Assembly (NCBI GenBank): GCA_002403175.1
Contig: DHHG01000081.1
Location: forward strand, 1-12,448
DNA length: 12,448 nucleotides
Direction of reading: 5' to 3'
Origin: Syntrophaceae bacterium UBA4778
Lineage (GTDB): Bacteria > Desulfobacterota > Syntrophia > Syntrophales > UBA4778
Shown here: piece after piece, positions 7,995-12,448 of the stretch
Position numbering within the stretch: the stretch's first letter is position 1
Layout: every line of letters begins with the position of its first letter
Translations under genes and position numbers: made by a program
Notes under the pieces: generated by a model
What the model saw: the letters and a program-made list of their open reading frames with translations, nothing else
Databases searched by the model: none
Told to the model about the DNA's origin: nothing

Positions 7995-9010
7995 AAATTC
8001 TCATTTTAGGTGTGAACGGCTTTATCGGGCATCATTTGACCAATCGTATACTCAGTACAACAGACTGGTCCGTTTACGGTATGGACCTGGGAGCAGATCG
8101 GCTTGATAAGGCTCTTGATCATCCCCGTTTCCATTTCCTCGAAGGAGATATCGCCATTAACAAGGAATGGATCGAATACCACATCAAGAAGTGCGATGTA
8201 ATCATGCCCCTGGTGGCCATCGCGACCCCGAAGCTCTATGTCGAAGACCCGATCGGCGTGTTCAATCTGGATTTCGAAATGAATCTGCAAATTGTGAAGC
8301 AGTGCGTCAAATACAAAAAACGCATCGTATTCCCGTCTACATCGGAGGTATATGGCGCGTGTCCGGAACCGGAATTCAAAGAGGACGAAAGCTACCTTGT
8401 AGTCGGGCCGATTCAGAAAGAGCGCTGGATTTATTCCTGCAGCAAGCAGCTCCTGGACCGGGTTATCTATGCCTATGGAACCAGGGGGCACGTGGATTTC
8501 ACCTTATTCCGGCCCTTCAATTGGATCGGGCCGCGTTTGGATTCTCTCAACGTTGCCAAGGAAGGCAGTTCCCGCGTCGTTACCCAGTTCATCGCAGAAC
8601 TTTTAATGAAGAGACCGATAATGTTGGTGGATGGCGGTAATCAGAAAAGATGCTTTACCTATGTTGATGACGGCATCGAGGCCCTTATGCGGATACTGGA
8701 AAACAAGGACGATTGCTGCAAAAACCAGATCGTTAATATCGGAAACCCCCAAAACGAGTGCTCAATTACAGAGCTGGCAAATATCCTGAAAGGGATTTTC
8801 ATGGAGCATCCGGAACACAGGAAAGATCAGGCATATTCGGAAATTCAGGAAATCAAGTCCGAAACCTTTTACGGAAAGGGCTACCAGGATATCTATACCC
8901 GTAAACCTTCTATTGAAAAAGCCGTGTCCCTTCTGGGCTGGCAACCTCGAATCGGGCTTGAAGAGTCATTAAAAAAGACATTGTATGCATTCCTGGAGGA
9001 GAACGAATAA
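7991..9010 (+). CDS. arnA: UDP-glucuronate 4-oxidising decarboxylase (ArnA C-terminal half)
   Basis: This 339-residue short-chain dehydrogenase oxidises and decarboxylates UDP-glucuronate to UDP-4-keto-pentose with NAD+, the first committed step of L-Ara4N synthesis. It corresponds to E. coli ArnA from about residue 316. The NAD-binding [10 protein letters not shown] lies at 7-16. Ser118-Glu119 (PSTSEVYG), Tyr148 and Lys152 (YSCSK) and Arg304 (YTRKPSIEK) match E. coli Ser433, Glu434, Tyr463, Lys467 and Arg619 with one offset of 315. The Glu and Arg separate it from UDP-xylose synthase and epimerases. It is translationally coupled to the formyltransferase by ATGA. It ends the first arn gene block; a hairpin follows 14 bases after the stop. 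Confidence 0.93.
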   Translation: MKILILGVNGFIGHHLTNRILSTTDWSVYGMDLGADRLDKALDHPRFHFLEGDIAINKEWIEYHIKKCDVIMPLVAIATPKLYVEDPIGVFNLDFEMNLQIVKQCVKYKKRIVFPSTSEVYGACPEPEFKEDESYLVVGPIQKERWIYSCSKQLLDRVIYAYGTRGHVDFTLFRPFNWIGPRLDSLNVAKEGSSRVVTQFIAELLMKRPIMLVDGGNQKRCFTYVDDGIEALMRILENKDDCCKNQIVNIGNPQNECSITELANILKGIFMEHPEHRKDQAYSEIQEIKSETFYGKGYQDIYTRKPSIEKAVSLLGWQPRIGLEESLKKTLYAFLEENE

Positions 9011-9024
9011 GAATGGTTTTAAAT

Positions 9025-9062
9025 GAGACAGTTCTCCTTTCAATTCAATAGAGAGCTGTCTC
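9025..9062 (+). terminator. 12-bp hairpin after arnA, possible terminator
   Basis: GAGACAGTTCTC (9025-9036) pairs with GAGAGCTGTCTC (9051-9062), 12 bp including one G-U pair, with a 14-base loop. It starts 14 bases after the arnA stop. There is no T run after it (TTGCTGG follows), so it may instead be a Rho-dependent 3' end, an RNA stabiliser or a processing site. The pairing itself is certain; the function is inferred from position. Confidence 0.45.
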
Positions 9063-9157
9063 TTGCTGGTGCTAACTCCTAAAATTCTGTTTCCAATCCT
9101 CTTAAAAGCAGATCGTTCTAGCCTGATATGCTATCATCCTTTCCAGTAAATATTTTC

Positions 9158-9188
9158 TTGACCTGTCTACTGCTTCATAGTTTAGAAC
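9158..9188 (+). promoter_or_regulatory. Candidate promoter of the small-ORF / merR / arnD unit
   Basis: TTGACC at 9158-9163 matches the -35 box at 5/6. Two -10 readings exist: TTTAGA with a 17-base spacer (3/6) or TAGAAC at 9183-9188 with a 19-base spacer (4/6). The 19-base spacing is the over-long kind typically activated by MerR-family proteins, and a MerR-family gene lies just downstream. ACTGCT (9169-9174) and AGCAGT (9189-9194) form an inverted repeat over this stretch. Transcription would start about 45 bases before the small ORF. Confidence 0.4.
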
Positions 9189-9238
9189 AGCAGTTACCAT
9201 TGGCCATGGCTAAAATTTTATAAAAAAGGAGACTTGAT

Positions 9239-9418
9239 ATGGACAGGGTAACTGTTGAACAATGGGTAGAATTATTTAGGGCTATAGGACTGTCGGATGC
9301 CGATATGAGCAAATGGCACCACCTATTTGAAGCAAAATATCCCGAAGCTCATCAGCGTTTTCTGGAGTGGCTGGGAATGGATGCCGAGAGAATTAGAAAA
9401 GTACGAAATTCCAATTAG
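9239..9418 (+). CDS. Small protein resembling the MerR effector domain
   Basis: This unlisted ORF encodes 59 residues starting MDRVTVEQWVELFRAIGL. AAGGAG at 9226-9231, 7 bases before the ATG, is among the strongest ribosome binding sites in the window. The sequence aligns without gaps to residues about 115-168 of the MerR-family protein encoded next, sharing QW, R..GL..A.M..WH..FEA..PEAHQ.FLE.L and a final I...R: 23 identities in about 49 positions by eye. It has no DNA-binding domain, signal peptide or membrane helix, so it is a free-standing, cytoplasmic, acidic-to-neutral helical module. It may bind the same ligand as the regulator, or pair with it and modulate it; this is inference. It could also be an independent small family that was later fused to MerR domains. 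Confidence 0.78.
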   Translation: MDRVTVEQWVELFRAIGLSDADMSKWHHLFEAKYPEAHQRFLEWLGMDAERIRKVRNSN

Positions 9419-9424
9419 AGAAAA

Positions 9425-9460
9425 GCCCCGTTTCGGTTGCCTAGCCCATCGAAGCGGGGC
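9425..9460. promoter_or_regulatory. GC-rich hairpin between the small ORF and merR
   Basis: GCCCCGTTTCG (9425-9435) pairs with CGAAGCGGGGC (9450-9460), 11 bp with one G-U pair and a 14-base loop. It begins 6 bases after the small-ORF stop and ends 11 bases before the merR ATG. On the plus strand no T run follows, so it looks like an attenuator, mRNA stabiliser, or a block on merR translation: the only purine-rich stretch before the ATG (GCGGGG) is inside the stem. On the minus strand TTTTCT follows, terminator-like, although no minus-strand gene ends here. Confidence 0.5.
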
Positions 9461-9471
9461 ACAATTAAACA

Positions 9472-10038
9472 ATGTACCGCATATCGCAAATTGCAAAAAA
9501 ATACGGCTTATCAAGAAGCACGCTTCTCTATTACGATAGAATCGGTCTGTTGACCCCTGTCCGGCATATTCGATCCGGTTACCGAATTTATTCCCGGAGC
9601 GACTGTTTGCGAATGGAGGAAATCTCACAACTGCGTAATGCAGGTATCCCCCTTGCAGAAATAAAAAAGCTGTTCGACCAAAATCCGTCGCGAAGCGCGG
9701 AAATATTGCGCAAGCGGCTTCGTCATATTAATGATGAGATCAGCCAATTACGCGTGCAGCAAAATTTTATTCTGAATCTGCTTGGAGATAAAGAGCTTGT
9801 CGGTTCTATTCGCGTTTTAAGCAAGGCTCAGTGGATTGCCAATTTGCGCAAGGCCGGCCTGGATGAAGCCGGGATGGATCGCTGGCACGCTGAATTTGAA
9901 GCCACTTCGCCTGAAGCGCATCAGGATTTCCTTGAATCGCTGAATTTGCCGAAAGATGAAATCCATCTGATTCGCCAAAGATCAAGAGAGTTGCCGGCTT
10001 TTAGAATAAAATGCCTGAAAGATTCATATGTGAGTTAG
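9472..10038 (+). CDS. MerR-family transcriptional regulator
   Basis: This 188-residue protein has a clear N-terminal MerR DNA-binding domain: MYRISQIAKKYGLSRSTLLY with YYDRIGLLTP (helix-turn-helix) and the wing SGYRIYSRSDCLRMEEI, then the AGIPLAEIKKLF helix. A long helix around 73-105 should form the dimer coiled coil. Residues about 112-170 are a helical C-terminal domain with WHAEFEATSPEAHQDFLESL, homologous to the preceding small protein. There is no Cys cluster of the metal sensors, so an organic ligand or protein partner is likelier. The ATG is fixed by an upstream in-frame stop at 9466; its ribosome binding site is poor and within a hairpin. It lies only a few tens of bases before arnD, pointing to regulation of the arn genes. 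Its tail after residue 170 lacks the similarity. Confidence 0.92.
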   Translation: MYRISQIAKKYGLSRSTLLYYDRIGLLTPVRHIRSGYRIYSRSDCLRMEEISQLRNAGIPLAEIKKLFDQNPSRSAEILRKRLRHINDEISQLRVQQNFILNLLGDKELVGSIRVLSKAQWIANLRKAGLDEAGMDRWHAEFEATSPEAHQDFLESLNLPKDEIHLIRQRSRELPAFRIKCLKDSYVS

Positions 10039-10081
10039 TCTGCATGAGTTGAAAAATTCACCGAAGAAAAGGATGATTGAT

Positions 10082-10945
10082 TTGAAATCGAATATCCTCG
10101 GCCTCAAAATTGATGTCGATACATACATTGGAATGAAAAGAGGGGTTCCCAGGTTACTGGAAATTCTGGACCGGTTCGGAGTTAAAGCTACTTTTTATCT
10201 CAGCATGGGGCCCGATGCATCCGGAAGGGCTGTGCTTCAGCTCTTAAGAAATCCTCTTTTTTTAAAAAAAATGGTGAGGACGAAGGCGACGCAACTCTAT
10301 GGTTTTCGGACAGCCCTCTATGGGACGCTCCTTCCCTCTCCGAAGATTGCTCTTTCCTTCCCTGATCTGGTCAGGCGAATTCTGTCTGAAGGGCATGAGG
10401 TTGAGTTCCATGCCTGGGATCATCGTCGCTGGCAGGATGAGCTCCTTTCAAAATCTGAGGAGTGGATTGAGGAATGGTTCCGGAAGGGAATCGATGCCTA
10501 TCAGATGCTTGTGGGAAGAAAGCCTGCTTCCTTTGGCGCTCCTGCCTGGCTGATTGATGAACGGTCTCTCCGCATTTTGAAAAACTTTCAATTATCTTAT
10601 CTGAGTTGTTCCAGAGCTCACAGTCCGTTTATAGAGTCCATTACCGAATTGCCGGAGATCCCCTCGGATCTTCCCTGTCTTGAAGAAGTCGGAGTTGAAA
10701 ATGGAGTGTCTCTCATTCTTTCCAAACTTCAGACGGAAGGGCTTCATGTCCTTCCCGTTCATGCGGAAGCGGAAGGAGGAATCTGGGATATTCATTTCAT
10801 AAAAATTTTGGAAGAATTAAAGTATCTGGATTATGATATTCTGAGGATCGATGAAATAGCCAGTCGCCTGAAATTGAATATGTTGCCTGAAAGAACTTAC
10901 AAATCGGAATTATTGCCGGGACGTTCCGTTCCGTGCGCAGTCTAA
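10082..10945 (+). CDS. arnD: ArnD-type L-Ara4FN-undecaprenyl phosphate deformylase
   Basis: This NodB-like polysaccharide deacetylase-family protein removes the formyl group from 4-deoxy-4-formamido-L-arabinose on undecaprenyl phosphate, the step before flipping and transfer by ArnT. Motifs match ArnD: LGLKIDVDTYIGMKRGVPRL (catalytic and metal Asp residues), FYLSMGPDASGR, QLYGFRTALYGT, EVEFHAWDHRRWQ (metal His residues) and LPVHAEAEG near the C-terminus. From the TTG at 10082 it has 287 residues (E. coli 296) with AAGGA 8 bases upstream. An ATG at 10073 (too near the same site) or a TTG at 10049 are alternative starts. It is separated from the other arn genes by the small ORF and merR. Confidence 0.9.
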   Translation: MKSNILGLKIDVDTYIGMKRGVPRLLEILDRFGVKATFYLSMGPDASGRAVLQLLRNPLFLKKMVRTKATQLYGFRTALYGTLLPSPKIALSFPDLVRRILSEGHEVEFHAWDHRRWQDELLSKSEEWIEEWFRKGIDAYQMLVGRKPASFGAPAWLIDERSLRILKNFQLSYLSCSRAHSPFIESITELPEIPSDLPCLEEVGVENGVSLILSKLQTEGLHVLPVHAEAEGGIWDIHFIKILEELKYLDYDILRIDEIASRLKLNMLPERTYKSELLPGRSVPCAV

Positions 10946-10976
10946 AGAATTCAAAACAGGATGGCACGGGGTACGC

Positions 10977-12002
10977 ATGCAGCCCAAGGAACTCAAAAAA
11001 GTCCAGGAGCTTTATAATTTCATCATTCATAGAAAAGGCAAGGTGCTGATCCTGACGCATAACAATCCTGATCCGGATGGACTGGCATCTGTTTTTGCCC
11101 TGCATTTTCTTTTAACTTTCTGGAAATTCAAAGCCATGATGGCCTATGGGGGTATGATCGGTCGCGCAGAGAATAGGGCAATGGTGAAGAATCTGAAAAT
11201 GGATATCCGACCTCTTTCGGAATACCGTTTAAAGGATTTTGCGACGCTGGCCCTAATAGACAGTCAGCCGGGTGCCGGGAACAACTCCCTCCCGGAATCC
11301 GTAAAGCCCGATATTGTGGTAGACCACCATTTTCCGGTCATCGAATCAGTTGTCAATTCTGCATTCGTCGATATTCGGCCCGATTGCGGAAGCACTTCGA
11401 GCATATTGACAGAATATCTCCGGGATTCAGGCCTGAACGATATCGACAGGGATGTCGCTACGGCGCTCATTTACGGAATCCGTTCCGATACGAGGGATTT
11501 TGGCCGTGAGAGCAGTCCGAAAGATGTAGCAGCAAACAATTTTTTATATCCATGGGTCGATTTCAAACTCTTGTCCAATATAGAGCACCCCCGTTTGTCG
11601 CGCGATTATTTCAGAATGATTGTTAAATCCATTGAGCATGCCTTGATCGATGGAAATGTGGTTATCTCCGATCTTCAGGAAATTTCCAATACCGACAATC
11701 TGTCCGAAACGGCAGATTTATTGATTCGCATTGAGGGTGTGAAATGGGCGCTTTGTTATGGTTCCTTTCAGGGAGCTATCCATTTTTCGCTTCGAATGTC
11801 CGGTCGACAGGGGCATGCGGGTATCATTGCCAAGCAGATCGCTAATGGAATTGGGTCAGGTGGCGGTCATCATATGATGGCAGGGGGGAAGATCGCGATG
11901 AGAAAACTACCGGAAGCGAGTTATCAGGAGCTGGCCGATATTGTTAAGAACAGATTCCTGCAAGAGATAAACAGGGCTAATTTCAAGGGGAAGCCCCTAT
12001 AA
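10977..12002 (+). CDS. nrnA: DHH/DHHA1 phosphoesterase, NrnA type
   Basis: This 341-residue protein resembles NrnA, which degrades very short RNAs (nanoRNA) and in some species dephosphorylates pAp or cleaves pGpG. The DHH domain motifs are complete: LTHNNPDPDG (26-35), LIDSQPG with Asp95, VVDHH (Asp116-His117-His118) and YGIRSDT with Asp171, all expected to bind two Mn2+ ions. The C-terminal DHHA1 domain carries GSGGGHHMMAGG, the RNA-binding glycine loop. Length suits the family. GGGG lies a few bases before the ATG. It begins 31 bases after arnD, so the two are probably co-transcribed, but no functional link to lipid A is evident. Substrate preference cannot be decided from sequence. Confidence 0.87.
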   Translation: MQPKELKKVQELYNFIIHRKGKVLILTHNNPDPDGLASVFALHFLLTFWKFKAMMAYGGMIGRAENRAMVKNLKMDIRPLSEYRLKDFATLALIDSQPGAGNNSLPESVKPDIVVDHHFPVIESVVNSAFVDIRPDCGSTSSILTEYLRDSGLNDIDRDVATALIYGIRSDTRDFGRESSPKDVAANNFLYPWVDFKLLSNIEHPRLSRDYFRMIVKSIEHALIDGNVVISDLQEISNTDNLSETADLLIRIEGVKWALCYGSFQGAIHFSLRMSGRQGHAGIIAKQIANGIGSGGGHHMMAGGKIAMRKLPEASYQELADIVKNRFLQEINRANFKGKPL

Positions 12003-12051
12003 ATTGTTCTGAAAAGAAAATGATAGGCTGCGCTTCGAGGCCGGGCATCCG

Positions 12052-12071
12052 AAAAAGGTTTCCTGCAACCT
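12052..12071 (-). terminator. Weak terminator candidate for rpe
   Basis: Reading the minus strand, AGGTT and AACCT form a 5-bp stem around GCAGGA, followed directly by TTTTTC. It lies about 10 bases past the rpe stop codon, where a terminator is expected. The stem is short and only partly GC. On the plus strand the same stem could serve the convergent DHH gene, with TTTT 9 bases later. Confidence 0.4.
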
Positions 12072-12080
12072 GAACGGCTT

Positions 12081-12448
12081 TTATCTTCTCAAACCCAGTT
12101 TTTTTTCATTGGCCTTGGTCTTCATTTCCCGAATAGCGGCTGAGTAATCAGTACTGTTGAAAACAGAAGACCCTGCAACGAAAACATCCGCTCCTGCATG
12201 CGATAAAATTTCAATATTTTCAGTCGTAACGCCGCCGTCAATTTCCACCAATGGCCCAACAGGCAATGCATCAATCAAGGTCCTCGCCTTTTCAATCTTG
12301 TCAATCATGCTGGAAATGAATTTCTGACCGCCGAAACCGGGATTAACGGTCATAATCAGGAGTAAATCGATATCGGATAGGATTTCCTCAACGGCTCCCA
12401 AGGGCGTGGCCGGATTTATGGAAACCCCGGCTTTGATTCCCAATTCCT
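12081..12448 (-). CDS. rpe: Ribulose-phosphate 3-epimerase, C-terminal part
   Basis: This is the last 121 or so residues of ribulose-phosphate 3-epimerase, a TIM-barrel enzyme of the pentose phosphate pathway that interconverts ribulose 5-phosphate and xylulose 5-phosphate. Visible motifs are GIKAGVSINPATPL, the LLIMTVNPGFGGQKFI strand and loop, VEIDGGVT with the catalytic Asp, and the phosphate-binding AGADVFVAGSSVF. The frame stays open to the window edge; the first TTG seen at 12443 is an internal Leu (E-L-G-I-K context), so about 100 N-terminal residues lie beyond the window. It converges on the DHH gene with a 78-base gap. Confidence 0.95.
   Translation of the reverse strand, partial: ELGIKAGVSINPATPLGAVEEILSDIDLLLIMTVNPGFGGQKFISSMIDKIEKARTLIDALPVGPLVEIDGGVTTENIEILSHAGADVFVAGSSVFNSTDYSAAIREMKTKANEKKLGLRR

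Noticed and set aside
8006..8491. 161-residue minus-strand ORF, and a 157-residue plus-strand ORF at 8167-8640, inside the ArnA decarboxylase gene
   Set aside because: Both are alternative frames of a gene with all catalytic residues; their translations look like random shadow sequence.
9011..9238. Mobile element or transfer scar between arnA and the small ORF
   Set aside because: No transposase remnant, target-site duplication or terminal repeats were seen; the inverted repeats here are hairpin-like.
9327..9539. 70-residue plus-strand ORF covering the end of the small ORF and the start of merR
   Set aside because: It is another frame of two better supported genes, reads through the GC-rich hairpin, and has no ribosome binding site or family signature.
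10049..10081. Upstream TTG start for arnD
   Set aside because: It would add 11 residues before the conserved start, without a spaced ribosome binding site; the TTG at 10082 has AAGGA 8 bases upstream and fits ArnD length. It cannot be fully excluded.
1..12448. tRNA, rRNA or CRISPR array
   Set aside because: No cloverleaf, rRNA-like segments or regularly spaced direct repeats were recognised on either strand.

Overview
This window reads as chromosome of a Gram-negative bacterium with an LPS outer membrane. It carries nearly the whole pathway that makes 4-amino-4-deoxy-L-arabinose (L-Ara4N) and adds it to lipid A, next to ordinary housekeeping genes. Gene order and protein style (an rpsU / LOG / holA run, a split ArnA, a NrnA-type DHH protein after arnD) suggest a deltaproteobacterial lineage (Desulfobacterota, perhaps Syntrophales-like). 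That placement is inference from memory and no database search was run.

Layout: (1) 1-2582, plus strand: a leader rich in inverted repeats, rpsU (ribosomal protein S21, TTG start), a LOG-family Rossmann protein, and holA (clamp-loader delta subunit) with about 85 extra residues in its N-terminal half. (2) 2577-3092, minus strand: a YacP-like NYN-domain nuclease whose stop codon lies inside the same six bases (CTATAG) as the holA stop. (3) 3287-9010, plus strand: arnT, arnB, arnC and the two halves of ArnA as separate proteins (formyltransferase, then UDP-glucuronate decarboxylase). The last three junctions are all 4-base ATGA overlaps. (4) 9011-9471: two long-loop hairpins, a promoter-like site, and an unlisted 59-residue ORF with a strong ribosome binding site. 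(5) 9472-12002, plus strand: a MerR-family regulator, arnD, and a DHH/DHHA1 phosphoesterase (NrnA type). (6) 12081-12448, minus strand: the 3' part of rpe, running off the window edge.

How the genes fit together: the ArnA dehydrogenase/decarboxylase domain oxidises UDP-glucuronate to the 4-keto-pentose, ArnB transaminates it, the ArnA formyltransferase formylates it, ArnC transfers it to undecaprenyl phosphate, ArnD removes the formyl group, and ArnT moves L-Ara4N to lipid A on the periplasmic side. The flippase genes arnE/arnF and the UDP-glucose dehydrogenase ugd are not in the window.

The most unusual point is between arnA and arnD. The 59-residue protein at 9239-9418 aligns without gaps to the C-terminal effector domain of the MerR-family protein encoded just downstream (23 identities over about 49 residues by eye). 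A free-standing copy of a regulator's sensor domain, with its own strong ribosome binding site, followed by a hairpin and then by the regulator, all inside a lipid A modification locus, looks like a small regulatory module that may be undescribed.
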